In this document: in pieces, positions 16,837 through 26,813 of the stretch
Numbering within the stretch: position 1 is the stretch's first letter
Layout of the letters: each line of letters starts with the position of its first letter
Assembly (NCBI RefSeq): GCF_017352135.1
Contig: NZ_CP071458.1
Coordinates: 124,001 to 188,000 of the forward strand
Source of the DNA: Rhizobium lentis
GTDB taxonomy: Bacteria > Pseudomonadota > Alphaproteobacteria > Rhizobiales > Rhizobiaceae
Direction of reading: 5' to 3'
DNA: 64,000 nucleotides
Program-made: the position numbers and the translations under genes
Notes under the pieces: generated by a model
The model's database searches: none
The model's input: the letters and a program-made list of their open reading frames with translations, nothing else
What the model was told of the DNA's origin: nothing

Positions 16837-17656
16837 ATATAACTCCGTAACGAGCGAAACTAACATCCGGTTCTGGGCTGGACGCCAAAGGTCTACAAAC
16901 CCCGCCTGACCCGCGATAGCCGCGGAGAAGGCATCATGAGCTTCCATGAGAAAAGCCAGGTCGCTCGACTGGATCAAGTTTCGCATCACATCCGTTGGAT
17001 CTTGTGTGGACCCAACGCTCTTTGGGACATGGGGGGCGTTGTCCCTGCTGTCCCTGACCCTACCTTCTGGACCATAGCCCCCGACGTTCCTCACTGCGAC
17101 TGCCCTTCGCCTTTTGAATATTTCAGCATCGTCATACCTCCTTCATAAGCAGACTCTCTACAATTGCCTGATTTAAGACAAGGGGCGCGGAGGATATATT
17201 TAAATATATATTTGTCTACGTTATGTCAAAGAGCGGCAATACATTGATATTCCACCAAGACTGGAAAACATACGGACTTATATTTACGAATATATTCTGG
17301 CTAATTTCCCAGCTGGCGGCATTTGCCGCGCCAACGTAGGCTCGCACAACGAAAGCGCGACTGTAGCTGAGCTTATGCCACGACGGAATTCACGGCGCCC
17401 GTCCGGGCGGCCAGATCCGGAGAGCGTCCCTGCAACTCCTGGTCCAGGAGCCTGTAATCCGCAGTGATATGATCGTCGGTCAGCCAATGGGTGGGGCCGA
17501 GCGGCTGCCGACCCTGCGGTGCGATGCCCGATCCCGAGGCCGGTTCAACCGTCTGGGCAACTCGCGAGTGATGGGTGAGACGCCCGTCCGACTCCGACCC
17601 CGCCGTGTTGGGCTCACCGTTGGTGGAGAAGCGTGTCATAAGGACGCGACGGTCGG
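16837..17656. other. Gene-poor stretch
   Basis: About 800 bases with only short unconvincing frames. 17160-17300 is strongly AT-rich (atatatttaaatatatattt), unlike its surroundings. It may hold the promoter of the outer-membrane gene or another foreign join. Nothing else was recognised. Confidence 0.4.
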
Positions 17657-17757
17657 CTCGAGGATATTCACAACATTAACGGCGTCGTCGGGACCAGTAT
17701 CTCGGTGCTGTTCCTGCTGGTGATCAGCATCGCCAATTTGTTCTTCCTGAACCGTTG
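17657..17757 (+). pseudogene. Nickel permease (HoxN/NixA family) fragment
   Basis: Encodes LEDIHNINGVVGTSISVLFL and continues LVISIANLFFL, resembling the transmembrane VVGTSVSALFL region of nickel/cobalt permeases. Only about 33 codons remain. It joins directly to another unrelated fragment. Confidence 0.4.
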
Positions 17758-17996
17758 CGGAAGCCCAGATCGTTACCGCCGAAGCGAAGATCCTCTCCAC
17801 TGAAATCGCGATTGCAGCCACCAACAAGTTGTTCGAACTGGCAGGAACGCGCTCAACCCTTGCAGAGCACGGGCTTGATCGCCACTGGCGCAACGCCCGC
17901 ACCCATACTCTGCACGACCCGGTCCGCTGGAAGTACGCCATTTTGGGTAAGTATTTCCTGAATGGCGAGAAGCCACCGCTCCATGCCTGGAGCTGA
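17757..17996 (+). pseudogene. C-terminal remnant of an acyl-CoA-dehydrogenase-like oxidoreductase (SfnB type)
   Basis: 80 codons ending in a natural stop encode KLFELAGTRSTLAEHGLDRH, WRNARTHTLHDPVRWKY and KPPLHAWS. This is the conserved tail of SfnB-like flavin monooxygenases of the acyl-CoA dehydrogenase fold. The N-terminal and FAD-binding parts are missing. Confidence 0.6.
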
Positions 17997-18209
17997 GGAT
18001 TCCGATCTGCAAAGCACCCTAAGATCAGGTGCTCTGCAGATTATGTCTGCAGCGCATACGAGGGAGGAAGCTTTCGCCTTCGTCAACGAGGTGTCGCGGA
18101 CATTGTTGCCGCTGCTTGGCCGCCGATTGTCATAGCCGCAAGCCTTTTTTATATTCTGCCGGCCATCTACGAAGGGCGCTCAGTGCATCCGGACGATAAA
18201 CATTTTAGC

Positions 18210-18256
18210 ATCCATCATTCAAATCGTTCGGATCAAATCAATGGATTTCACTAATA
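18210..18256 (+). promoter_or_regulatory. Divergent nod box ahead of nodO
   Basis: The 47-base stretch starts ATCCAT, keeps GGATC in the middle and ends ATTTCACTAATA. It aligns without gaps to the nod box consensus at roughly 29 of 47 positions, clearly fewer than the other boxes here. Its distance to nodO (about 60 bases) is short. NodD-dependent expression is plausible but not certain. Confidence 0.55.
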
Positions 18257-18316
18257 GGCTCTTAGAAAACATAAGGGGTGCTGGCAGCTTCGGCTGCCTC
18301 ATAAGGAGTATATGTG

Positions 18317-19174
18317 ATGATGATCAAAGGCACTGATAAAAGCCCCTTTATTATTAATGGATCCGATGACGACGACACAATCTATGGACTCAATCGCAAT
18401 GACTGGATCAAAGCCGGCGGCGGCGATGATCTGATTTGGGCTGAACGCGGACACGACAGGATCGAGGCCGGTCCCGGCCATGACATCATCTGGGCCGGGG
18501 ATGGCTCAGACGCTATCCATGCTGGTGATGGTGACGACCTCCTGTATAGCGACGGCTCATTCGCCGCCTTCAACCCCTTCGAAGTGCACCGCGTAATACC
18601 ACATAGCGGCGAGAGCGACGACTGGCTCCACGGCGATGACGGGAAGGATACTCTGGTGGCTGGTGACGGCGCAGATGTTTTGGCTGGCGGCGAAGACGCT
18701 GACGCCTTCGTGTTTCGGTTCCACGATCCTATGGTTGGAACAACGCACTGCTATACGACTGTGAAAGATTTCGACCCGAAGCAAGACCGTTTTGTCATGG
18801 ACGCCGATCACTTCGGTAAAGGGGATCTGTTTGGCGCAAATTTCATCAACCACTCGAAGGGTTTCCCAGGCCAATTTGTGGACACTTTCTACAATGGCAA
18901 GGCCGCGAACGCGCACGGTGAGCACGTTGTGGTAATCACAGATCGTGGGTTCACGTCTAGCTCTGCCGCCGCGACCGCTATTCACGGGGAAGCCCGCGGT
19001 GACATCATTGTCTACTATGATGAAAAAACTCTCGGTCATGATGGCAAAACTCACGGTGCGACACTAGCCTATGTCGATTCCGCGAACCACGCGCATGCCT
19101 TCGCTCATGTCGACAATCTGCACGACATGTCAGATCTTACCTCGTTTACGGGGGAAAATTTCGGCTTCATTTAA
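18317..19174 (+). CDS. nodO: NodO-like secreted calcium-binding protein
   Basis: 285 residues, close to the length of R. leguminosarum NodO. The N-terminal half has RTX nonapeptide repeats of GGxGxDx type: AGGGDDLIWAERGHDRIEAG, GDGSDAIHAGDGDDLLYSDG, and LHGDDGKDTLVAGDGADVLAG. These bind calcium. There is no N-terminal signal, in keeping with type I secretion by a C-terminal signal. NodO forms cation pores in membranes and widens host range. The start is ATG 18317 (GTG 18314 is equally close to aaggag). It lies next to nodNM in R. leguminosarum-like order. Confidence 0.88.
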   Translation: MMIKGTDKSPFIINGSDDDDTIYGLNRNDWIKAGGGDDLIWAERGHDRIEAGPGHDIIWAGDGSDAIHAGDGDDLLYSDGSFAAFNPFEVHRVIPHSGESDDWLHGDDGKDTLVAGDGADVLAGGEDADAFVFRFHDPMVGTTHCYTTVKDFDPKQDRFVMDADHFGKGDLFGANFINHSKGFPGQFVDTFYNGKAANAHGEHVVVITDRGFTSSSAAATAIHGEARGDIIVYYDEKTLGHDGKTHGATLAYVDSANHAHAFAHVDNLHDMSDLTSFTGENFGFI

Positions 19175-19185
19175 TTCGAAGACTC

Positions 19186-19219
19186 GAGGAGCGTTCCACC
19201 CTTGGGGCGCTTCTCTTTT
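19186..19219 (+). terminator. Terminator after nodO
   Basis: An eight-base-pair stem, GAGGAGCG (19186-19193) with CGCTTCTC (19208-19215), including one G-T pair, followed by TTTT. It begins 12 bases after the nodO stop. Confidence 0.6.
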
Positions 19220-19878
19220 CCAACGTGGCGCAGTACGGAAATAGAAACGACGTAATTTTGTGATCGAATGCACCGGCCCGTGAACAAGGTCCAATGGCCG
19301 GTCGCGTGCGTCCAATGTCGGCGTTGTTCAACCGAAAAGACGCGACCCTGGTCGAGAGGATGGTGAGATGCTGGCGAAGTTGCCCTGCTGCTGAAGACCA
19401 GCGTGGTATCAGGAGCGACGCCTGCGTAGCGTCCTCTTCTGTACAGGGCCGCGAAGCAATTCCATCTTAGTGAAAGTCCGCGTTGAGGGCCTTAGCAGGA
19501 TTACGTCCCGTTTCATGGCTCCATGGCGAGGGGCCACGCGGTCACATCCTTTTGGTAGCGGTGCGTCTTCCCTCGAGGAAGGTTAACAGTGCTGTCGTCA
19601 ACATACTGGCGTTGGCGACAGGCTTCGGTGATCTGCTCGGCCGGAAATGAGTAACCGCCATTACTTCAACAATCATTTACGTTGAACGAGCCTGGTGATC
19701 TCGCTGATAACGGTATGTCGCGCATGATGCCAGTCTGCCGCCTTGCTTGCGGCGCAAGTCTAGTCAACCGGCTGAAAGCAATAGGCGTTCGTAAGGGAAA
19801 ACAGACGCTCAATGCAAAAAAAGCGCCTAGGTCCATGGCGGTACTATCCGTAGACCAGGCAACTGGCGCGGGCTGGCG
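19220..19878. other. Empty region between nodO and nodN
   Basis: About 660 bases, convergent between nodO and nodN. In R. leguminosarum bv. viciae nodT lies downstream of nodN, but no nodT-like reading frame was recognised here. Only short random frames are present. Confidence 0.5.
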
Positions 19879-20364
19879 TCAAATTCCTTTAGGCCTGTCG
19901 TTTGGGTCAAACTGAATGATCGTGATCCAATTGGCAGTGAGTGCCGGTCGGCTCTCGTTCTCGATCTCGACCGTCACCTCGTAAGTGGTCACCAGCATGC
20001 TTGCGCCGCGAAATTGACATTCAGAGAGAACGAAGCGACCGCGCACGCGGCTACCGGTCTTAACCGGTGACATGAAACGCACCCGGTCTAAGCCGTAGTT
20101 AAGGCCCATGGTCTGCTCGCGGATCCTTGGCATGCCGCTGAAGTTCATCGCCGACAGAAGCGAGAGCGTCAAGAAGCCATGAGCGATAGTGCCACCAAAC
20201 GGGCTTTCGACTGCTGCGCGTTCCGGGTGCACGTGGATGAATTGATGATCGTGTGTCGCATCGGCGAAGAGATCGATTGTGGTTTGATCGACGGTGATCC
20301 ATTCGGATTTACCGAGTTCCTGGCCAATTCGCGACGGCACGTCGGCGAGCGAAAGTTCGTGCAT
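19879..20364 (-). CDS. nodN: NodN, MaoC-like nodulation protein
   Basis: 161 residues with the MaoC/hot-dog dehydratase pattern: IDLFADATHDHQFIHVHPER (near 30-50, catalytic Asp and His) and SPFGGTIAHGFLTLSLLS (near 53-70). This matches NodN, whose exact role in Nod-factor production is unknown. It follows nodM by 74 bases and should be co-transcribed from the nodM nod box. Confidence 0.88.
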   Translation of the reverse strand: MHELSLADVPSRIGQELGKSEWITVDQTTIDLFADATHDHQFIHVHPERAAVESPFGGTIAHGFLTLSLLSAMNFSGMPRIREQTMGLNYGLDRVRFMSPVKTGSRVRGRFVLSECQFRGASMLVTTYEVTVEIENESRPALTANWITIIQFDPNDRPKGI

Positions 20365-20438
20365 ACGACCTCACTTATTTGATGTCTGGTCAAGTCTTGG
20401 ATTTTCTCGGAGGCGAGTTGCGAATTAAATCGTCACAA

Positions 20439-22265
20439 TCATTCGACTGTGACTGATTTAGCCAGATTCCGCGGCTGGTCCACATCTGCCCCCATGACGA
20501 CGGCCGTGTGATAGGCAAGAAGCTGCAGCGGCAGAGAAAAGATCATCGGCGCGATAATCTCCTCAACATTAGGCAACACGATGGTGTGCATGGTGGGGAG
20601 TTTCGACATCGACGCACCCGTCTCGTCGGTGATCAGAATGATACGGCCGCCGCGGGCGGCCACTTCCTGCATATTGGAGACAGTCTTATCGAAGAACCGA
20701 TCATGTGGCGCGATGACGATGACTGGCATATTTTCATCGATCAGGGCGATCGGACCGTGTTTTAATTCTCCTGCCGCATAACCTTCAGCATGAATATAGG
20801 AAACCTCCTTGAGCTTCAGCGCACCTTCCATGGCCAATGGGAAATTTGTGCCACGGCCGAGATAGAGCACGTCGCGGTAATGCGACAATTCCCGTGACAA
20901 GAGCTCGATCTGCGGCTTGATGTCGTTCAGCACTCGTCGCATAACGCCGGGCAACGTCGCCAGACTTTGGACCAGCGCCTGCTCCTCGTCGTCCGTGATT
21001 GTGCCCCGCGCCTTGCCTGCGCCGATGGCTAGTGCAGCGAGAACAGCAAGCTGGCAGGTGAATGCCTTGGTAGAAGCAACGCCGATCTCTGGCCCGGCGA
21101 GGATCGGAAAGATGGCATCTGCCTCGCGGGCAATAGTTGATTCTGCGGTATTGACGACAGCGCCTACTCTCAGACCTTGTGCTTTGCAATAGCGTAGCGA
21201 TGCAAGCGTGTCAGCCGTCTCACCAGATTGAGAGATGAAGAGCGCTGCCGACCGCAGCGACAACGGGATTTCGCGATAGCGGAATTCAGAGGCGACATCA
21301 ATTTCAACCATTAACCGTGCGTAGCGCTCGAACCAATATTTGCCAACGAGCCCCGCTAGATATGCAGTGCCGCAGGCAGAAATTGCGAGGCTCTCAACCC
21401 TGCCAAAACCGATGTCGGTTGCAATGGCATTGACCTGATTATCGTTGACATTGATATAGTGACCAAGAGCACGGGCGATGACCTCGGGTTGCTCGTAGAT
21501 TTCCTTCTCCATAAAATGCCGGTGATTGCCCTTGCCGACCAGGTCTGCGGTAGCAAGCGATATGTGCCGTGGGCGCGTAACGACGTTGCCTTCCGTATCG
21601 AAAACCTGGACACTCGTTTTGCCTACAGCAGCCCAATCGCCATCGTTCAGATATGTGATGTCGTTGGTGAAGGGAGCAAGAGCGATCGCGTCGGAACCTA
21701 AAAACATCTCACCATCGCCATGGCCTATCACTAATGGTGGTCCATTGCGCGCCACCATAATGGTCGCTGGATCATCCTCAAACAGGATGGCAAGAGCAAA
21801 TGCGCCCTTGACGCACTTCAACATGGCATGCATGGCCTCAAGGCATCCCATGCCATCCTGACGGAATTTTGTCAGGAGATGCGCAATCACCTCGGTGTCA
21901 GTGTCGGTCTGGAACTTGGCCCCTACCTCTGCCAATTCGTCCTTCAGCTCGGAAAAATTTTCGATGATGCCGTTATGAACAACGGCTACGCCATCGGCAA
22001 AGTGGGGGTGAGCGTTGCATTCTGTCGGTGCGCCATGGGTCGCCCAGCGGGTGTGGGCGATGCCGACAGTGCCGCTCAGGGGCTCTTTTTTCAATCTCGC
22101 TTTAAGGTTCCCGAGCTTGCCTTCTGCACGGCGTCGGTGCAATTCTCGCTCGAAGATCGTAGCAATCCCGGCTGAATCATAACCGCGGTATTCCAGCCGC
22201 TCCAAGGCTTCGATCAGCCGCTCCGACACGGGCTTATGTCCCACTATGCCAACAATCCCACACAT
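20439..22265 (-). CDS. nodM: NodM, glucosamine-6-phosphate synthase
   Basis: 608 residues from ATG 22265, giving the N-terminal catalytic Cys (MCGIVGIVGHKPVSERLIEA). The glutaminase domain has HTRWATHGAPTECNAHPH. The two SIS sugar-isomerase domains carry ISACGTAYLAGLVGKYWFE, FISQSGETADTLASLRYCK and the C-terminal end PRNLAKSVTVE. It makes glucosamine-6-phosphate from fructose-6-phosphate and glutamine, feeding the chitin backbone of Nod factor. A nod box lies about 100 bases upstream, which separates it from the housekeeping glmS. Confidence 0.95.
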   Translation of the reverse strand: MCGIVGIVGHKPVSERLIEALERLEYRGYDSAGIATIFERELHRRRAEGKLGNLKARLKKEPLSGTVGIAHTRWATHGAPTECNAHPHFADGVAVVHNGIIENFSELKDELAEVGAKFQTDTDTEVIAHLLTKFRQDGMGCLEAMHAMLKCVKGAFALAILFEDDPATIMVARNGPPLVIGHGDGEMFLGSDAIALAPFTNDITYLNDGDWAAVGKTSVQVFDTEGNVVTRPRHISLATADLVGKGNHRHFMEKEIYEQPEVIARALGHYINVNDNQVNAIATDIGFGRVESLAISACGTAYLAGLVGKYWFERYARLMVEIDVASEFRYREIPLSLRSAALFISQSGETADTLASLRYCKAQGLRVGAVVNTAESTIAREADAIFPILAGPEIGVASTKAFTCQLAVLAALAIGAGKARGTITDDEEQALVQSLATLPGVMRRVLNDIKPQIELLSRELSHYRDVLYLGRGTNFPLAMEGALKLKEVSYIHAEGYAAGELKHGPIALIDENMPVIVIAPHDRFFDKTVSNMQEVAARGGRIILITDETGASMSKLPTMHTIVLPNVEEIIAPMIFSLPLQLLAYHTAVVMGADVDQPRNLAKSVTVE

Positions 22266-22361
22266 GCTTGTCACCCATGTCCCAAGAGCCCCCGACCGGT
22301 AATCAGGAAGGCGGACGCCGCTCGGTGCGTGTCCTCCAGCGGGTGCTATTAAATCCAAACA

Positions 22362-22408
22362 GATTAGTAAAATTGATTATTGCGATAGCTATCATCCACG
22401 ATATGGAT
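22362..22408 (-). promoter_or_regulatory. nod box of nodMN
   Basis: Read on the minus strand it begins ATCCATATCGTGGATG and ends ATCAATTTTACTAATC, matching the 47-base consensus closely including the inverted ATCCAT/GATG part. It points toward nodM. Confidence 0.93.
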
Positions 22409-22583
22409 GCGACTCCCTCAGTAGGGTCGATTGACGCTGTATGCGGTGAATGGTGCCTTCTGCAAAGTGTCGATGATAAGCTTCGCCCGGGTTTTGGGCG
22501 CCTGCCTCTGAAAATGTTCGAGCCAACAGGAATTGGTATCTGCCGACGACATGCCGCGCGCATGTCATTAGTAAGCGCTGTTT

Positions 22584-22977
22584 TCAGGCCACGGCTTTGA
22601 GTTCATGCGTTGCGGCGTAGACCCAAGGCAGCAGGTCGTCGACGACAGGCGTGGTCATCGATATCGACCACGACCTCGATGCGCGGCAGGTGCGCTGGTA
22701 GCGAGCCCCGGTTCGTGCGCCGCTTGGCAACTTGCGACTGGCGAAAAGCCGTGGCAGCCTGTTCCTTCTCTTCCAGTCCGTCGGCTTCGACCTGCTCGGC
22801 TTCTTCAAACCCAAGCAGAAGCTGATCCTCGGGAAGCGTCTCTGCCCGTCGACCAAAGCGGTGGCGCTGCAATTCCTTGATGATCTGACGCAGGCGGGCA
22901 TTCTCCGCCTCACGCGAAAGCACCATGGCTTTCAGCGCGTTCAGGTCATCCGGAAGTTCGTCCGCCGTTATCGTCAT
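22584..22977 (-). pseudogene. IS66 tnpC with internal deletion
   Basis: The N-terminal coiled-coil part is present (LSREAENARLRQIIKELQRH, FGRRAETLPEDQLLLGFEEA). Then, in another frame, comes the extreme C-terminus (LLPWVYAATHELKAVA and stop). All catalytic residues are lost, so the copy cannot supply its own transposase. Confidence 0.85.
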
Positions 22978-23048
22978 GGATCGAGAACAGCATATTTTAC
23001 CGCTCGGATCGAGAGGCTGGATGGTGCTGATTCAAATGGTCGCGGCCG

Positions 23049-23405
23049 TCATCCAGCCCTTACCGGCGTGCGCGTTTCGCTCGGCGCATGAACGCGTTTC
23101 CAGTCCAGTCCCTCGAACAGCGCCGAGAACTGTGCGGCCGTCAGATGCATCGCGCCGTCCTGCATTCGAGGCCAATGGAACTCGCCATCCTCAAGCCGCT
23201 TGGCGACCAGGCGCACGCCGCTGCCATCCCAGAAGATCAGCTTGATCCGGTCCGTTCGTTTGGCGCGGAACACGTAGATCGTGCCAGAGAATGGGTCAGC
23301 ACCCATCTCCGCCTTCGCCAGTGCTGCCAATCCTTCAGCACCTTTGCGGAAGTCGACGGGCTTGGTGGCGATCATCACCTTTACCGCACCGGACGGACCA
23401 ATCAC
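23049..23405 (-). CDS. tnpB: IS66 accessory protein TnpB
   Basis: 118 residues, full family length. It has MIGPSGAVKVMIATKPVDFR at the start, then FRAKRTDRIKLIFWDGSGV and the FHWPRM segment. It overlaps tnpA by four bases. It is intact although its partner tnpC is deleted. It is distinct in sequence from the tnpB at 427-828, so it belongs to a different IS66 subgroup. Confidence 0.88.
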   Translation of the reverse strand: MIGPSGAVKVMIATKPVDFRKGAEGLAALAKAEMGADPFSGTIYVFRAKRTDRIKLIFWDGSGVRLVAKRLEDGEFHWPRMQDGAMHLTAAQFSALFEGLDWKRVHAPSETRTPVRAG

Positions 23406-23833
23406 GACTGAGCCTTCAAGGCCTGGTTCACGGCAGCAATGGTCGCGCTGTCCGTGCCAGATGCGATCCTGACGATCGCGCCGCCAACCTCCAGCTCGAT
23501 TGCCGCAATTGGAAGTGCGCTCCTCGTTATCGTCTTTCGCCGTGTCGGGGGTGGCTCTGCCGGACGATCAATTACCGCTGGCACAAACATTGACGGCGAG
23601 TCTTGCTTCGCCTGACTTCGCACCTGCCGACGCCAGGTAAACAATTGTCCGGGCGACAACCCATGCCGACGCGCAACAGCACTGACCGACATCTCGCCGC
23701 TATAGCTCTCGGCGACAATGCGGTCCTTCTCCTCGTCGCTCCAGTCGCGGCGACGGCCTGTTCCCGTGAAAACCTCAAACCGTTGCAACGGCACATCTTC
23801 ACTGGTGCCATGCGTAAATCCTGTAATCGTCAT
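23402..23833 (-). CDS. tnpA: IS66 transposition protein TnpA
   Basis: 143 residues. The helix-turn-helix region is RRDWSDEEKDRIVAESYSGE with SVSAVARRHGLSPGQLFTWR (about residues 28-70). The C-terminal part IELEVGGAIVRIASGTDSAT is typical of this group. It starts 75 bases inside the element end. Confidence 0.88.
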   Translation of the reverse strand: MTITGFTHGTSEDVPLQRFEVFTGTGRRRDWSDEEKDRIVAESYSGEMSVSAVARRHGLSPGQLFTWRRQVRSQAKQDSPSMFVPAVIDRPAEPPPTRRKTITRSALPIAAIELEVGGAIVRIASGTDSATIAAVNQALKAQS

Positions 23834-23908
23834 ATGTCGAAGCCTCGTTCGGCAACAACATCAACAATCACACGCTGATCCGGAAGGTGGGGTCAAGGCA
23901 CCGCTTAC

Positions 23909-24198
23909 TGTCATTCGGCACGACCAATTGTCTTTCATCATGTGCACGGAGGCAATTCGTTTTTCTGCAGGTGAAGCGGTATGGGTCTGCGGGTTGACCC
24001 TAAGTCGTAATTGCCCCTTTGCATGCAAACGTGATCACGAATCGGTCAGCAGGGCTGCCCAGCCGCATTTGCAAAGAGGTTTGCGTCAGATTGAAAGTGC
24101 CGACAGTTGGAACCGCAAGGGCCATGGCGGCCCAGAAGTTCCGTTCGCACAAGCAAAGAAACTACCCCTTACCGCCGGATTTACCCCAACGCCTGCTT
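23909..24198. other. Gap between IS66 derivative and nodL
   Basis: About 290 bases downstream of nodL; no supported gene. It begins with the second copy of the 8-base target duplication. Confidence 0.4.
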
Positions 24199-24777
24199 TT
24201 ATGATTTCGGCAAGCGTCCACCAGCCTTGACCCGAGCTGGATTTCCCATGGCCGTGCTTCCTGCAGGAATATCTCGCGTGACCACACTACCAGCGCCAAC
24301 GACAGCGTGATCGCCAATTGTCACGCCCGGGAGAATGATTGCTCCACCGCCAATCCAGGCGTGCCTGCCAATGCTGACAGGCCGTCCCAACTGCAGTCCA
24401 GCCTGGCGCTGCTCTGGATCATGTGGATGGTCCGCAGTATAAATCTGCACAGCAGGGCCAATTGCGGTTCCGTCACCGATAGTTACCGCTGCCACGTCAA
24501 GAATGACGCAGTTGTAATTGATGTAGACCCAAGCTCCGATCCGGATGTTAAACCCGTAATCGCAGTGGAACGGAGGACGAATAACCGCTCCAAGCCCGAC
24601 TGCTCCCAATCGTTCTAAAAGGAGCGCATTCCACCGCTCGGCGGAGTCGCCCAGCGTGTCATTATACCGCTTCAACCAAGCCCCGGTGAGGAGCAGCTCG
24701 GCTTGGATCTCGGGGTCCGCTGCGTTGTACATTTCGCCTGCCAGCATCTTCTCTTTTTGGCTGCGTTTCATCGTCAC
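24199..24777 (-). CDS. nodL: NodL, Nod-factor O-acetyltransferase
   Basis: 192 residues of the LacA/NodL hexapeptide-repeat family: N-terminal KEKMLAGEMYNAADPEIQAE, and the left-handed beta-helix seen as GDGTAIGPAVQIYTADHPHD, IGGGAIILPGVTIGDHAVVG and AGSVVTRDIPAGSTAMGNPA. The His of the TADHPH loop is the likely catalytic residue. It adds acetyl to C-6 of the terminal non-reducing glucosamine. It follows nodE by 370 bases and has no nod box of its own, so expression from the nodF box is likely. Confidence 0.92.
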   Translation of the reverse strand: MTMKRSQKEKMLAGEMYNAADPEIQAELLLTGAWLKRYNDTLGDSAERWNALLLERLGAVGLGAVIRPPFHCDYGFNIRIGAWVYINYNCVILDVAAVTIGDGTAIGPAVQIYTADHPHDPEQRQAGLQLGRPVSIGRHAWIGGGAIILPGVTIGDHAVVGAGSVVTRDIPAGSTAMGNPARVKAGGRLPKS

Positions 24778-25149
24778 TTCTCAGATCTTGTTAGCGGGAG
24801 GACGGTACTTGAGTGCGACTACTTCGCGATCAAGCTAGCTAGCACCTGGCACGATATCGGGCGGAGGCGGAGGTGGAATTCATAGTAACACTCCTTGTTC
24901 GTGGCAGAAAGGATGAGGCGTCAACTTTAGTCGACCAGCGAGCCGAGTGAGAACTCCCGCGACGAGAATAGTCAGGCTCCAGCTCCCCCGCGACACGTGA
25001 AAGCTGAATAACGTGGCTGGGCGGAGGACCATTTTTCAGATGCGCGAGTATCTGGGGAATTGGAGCTAGACCTTGCTGACGGGAATCGGGGTGCTTGCTT
25101 CAAGCATGTGCCGCTGGCCTTACAACGGTTAGTCGTGACGGTCTTCACT
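24778..25149. other. nodE-nodL spacer
   Basis: 372 bases with no supported gene. In R. leguminosarum the spacing is much shorter, so this may contain inserted or duplicated material. No repeat was recognised. Confidence 0.4.
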
Positions 25150-26361
25150 TCATTGCACCTGCTTAAACGCAAGGACAGCATTCATGCCGCCCATGGCGAA
25201 GGCGTTGCTCATGGCCACGCGCACCCTACGCTCCCGGGGCACATTTGGCGTGATGTCCAGGTCACAATCGGGATCCGGCTCGCGATAGTTTGCGGTCGGC
25301 GGCACGACATCTTCTTGGATCGCCATCACGCAGGCAATCATTTCGAGCGCACTTGCTGCCCCGAGGCAGTGCGCGTGAGTGGATTTGGTGGAAGAGATGG
25401 ACATCGATCGAGCATGGTCACCGAAGACGCGCTTAATCGCCATCGTTTCGATCTGATCGTTGGCCTTGGTGCCGGTGCCATGGGCGTTGAGGTAGTCTAC
25501 ATCCTCGGCATTTAAACCCGCATCAACAAGGCAGGCGCGCATCGCCGCCTCCGGCCCATGCACAGCTGGTGCAGCGATGTGGTAGGCATCGGCGGAAAGG
25601 CCAATGCCGGCGACCTCGGCAAGCATTGTTGCACCGCGGGCGGCGGCATGCTCATAACTTTCCAGCACCGCCATGCCCGCACCCTCGCCCAAAACTAGTC
25701 CTTTCCTGTCGGCGGAGAATGGCCGGCAAGTATCTGGAGCGAGTACGCGCATTGCTTCCCATGCCTTAAGCACGATCCACACGAGTGGCGCGTCGCTTCC
25801 TCCAGCTAGCATAACGTCCGCCCTACCGAGCTTGATCTGGTCTACCGCTGAAGCGATCGCATGGTTGGCCGAGGCGCAGGCGGAGGTGGCACCGAAGACT
25901 GGCCCCCGCAGCCCGAGGTTCATGCTTACTTGACAGGCAGCCGCGCTAGGCATTGCCTTTACCCCAGTGAATAGCTCAGTGCGGGTCGCGCCGCCCAGTA
26001 GGAGGGTGCGGTAGGCCTTCTCGGTAGCGTCCCAGCCGCCAAAGCCAACGCCCACTGTCGCGCCGAAACGGTGGGCATTTTCTTCATCGCACGAAAGGCC
26101 GGCCTGTCGCATGGCTTCTCTAGCTGCAAGCACGGCAAGCAGGCTGAAGCGGTCCATGGAGATGAGCTGCTTGCGATCAATGTCGTGTTGAGGCAGCACC
26201 TTGATCTCGGTCCCGATCATCCCCTTCAGCTCATGAATCTCTGAATTTGAAATCGGGCCGATGGCGGAGCGGCCTTCGCGCATCTCCGTCCAGATAGAGG
26301 AAGCATCGGTGCCCAGTCCGCACAGTCCGCCCAATCCGGTGATAACGACGCGCTTGTCCAT
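25150..26361 (-). CDS. nodE: NodE, beta-ketoacyl synthase for Nod-factor fatty acid
   Basis: 403 residues, the length of R. leguminosarum NodE. The thiolase-fold catalytic residues are present: Cys in [15 protein letters not shown] (near 165), His in [13 protein letters not shown] (near 297) and His in [14 protein letters not shown] (near 332). With NodF it makes the host-determining polyunsaturated acyl chain. It abuts nodF with no gap. NodE sequence variation sets host specificity between R. leguminosarum biovars. Confidence 0.93.
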   Translation of the reverse strand: MDKRVVITGLGGLCGLGTDASSIWTEMREGRSAIGPISNSEIHELKGMIGTEIKVLPQHDIDRKQLISMDRFSLLAVLAAREAMRQAGLSCDEENAHRFGATVGVGFGGWDATEKAYRTLLLGGATRTELFTGVKAMPSAAACQVSMNLGLRGPVFGATSACASANHAIASAVDQIKLGRADVMLAGGSDAPLVWIVLKAWEAMRVLAPDTCRPFSADRKGLVLGEGAGMAVLESYEHAAARGATMLAEVAGIGLSADAYHIAAPAVHGPEAAMRACLVDAGLNAEDVDYLNAHGTGTKANDQIETMAIKRVFGDHARSMSISSTKSTHAHCLGAASALEMIACVMAIQEDVVPPTANYREPDPDCDLDITPNVPRERRVRVAMSNAFAMGGMNAVLAFKQVQ

Positions 26362-26640
26362 TCAGACCTCCCTAGTGAGCAAGCCACGGACGGCTTCCAC
26401 CACGTCGCCGATATTGTTGAGGTTCGACCAGGCATCCGCCGTATTCATCTCGATCTTGATGCCGTAGATTTGCTCCAGATCCCAAAGGACATCGGCCAAA
26501 CCCAGCGAATCGATGCCAAGCGAAGTCAACTCCGTGTCAGTCGTTATTTCGCCGAGCGCTACGGTCGTTCTCTCGCCGTTTTCAGCTTTGACGAGCTTAT
26601 TGATCGCACTGATAATTTCCAGTGTGAGTTGATCAGCCAT
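26362..26640 (-). CDS. nodF: NodF, specialised acyl carrier protein
   Basis: 92 residues. The phosphopantetheine attachment serine lies in [20 protein letters not shown] (near residues 41-60). The chain is longer than housekeeping AcpP and has the NodF-type start [17 protein letters not shown]. It carries the growing acyl chain for NodE. It is the first gene after the nod box at 26814-26860. Confidence 0.93.
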   Translation of the reverse strand: MADQLTLEIISAINKLVKAENGERTTVALGEITTDTELTSLGIDSLGLADVLWDLEQIYGIKIEMNTADAWSNLNNIGDVVEAVRGLLTREV

Positions 26641-26813
26641 TTGTGTTCCTTTCCATCATGCCTAATTTCGACAAGCCGCCGGCCTTGCGAGAAGACCCGA
26701 TCCAATTGCTGCTAACATCGGAAGATGTTCCGGCTCGTCTGCGAAGTGATGACAGAACCGACAAAATTACCCAACCTCACCGCGCGGCTGCCTTGCTATG
26801 GATCATATGAAAT

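Larger units (their letters stand above)
22571..23908 (-). mobile_element. Internally deleted IS66-family element with target duplication
   Basis: Bounded by inverted ends GTAAGCGCTG (from 22571) and CGCTTAC (ending 23908, read inward as GTAAGCGGTG). The flanks tgtcatta (22563-22570) and tgtcattc (23909-23916) are an 8-base target duplication with one change, as IS66 makes. tnpA and tnpB are intact but tnpC has lost its middle. The element sits between the nodM promoter and nodL. Confidence 0.88.

Noticed and set aside
19682..19915. 77-codon frame between nodO and nodN
   Set aside because: No ribosome site or recognisable motif, and it overlaps the end of nodN on the other strand; composition looks random.
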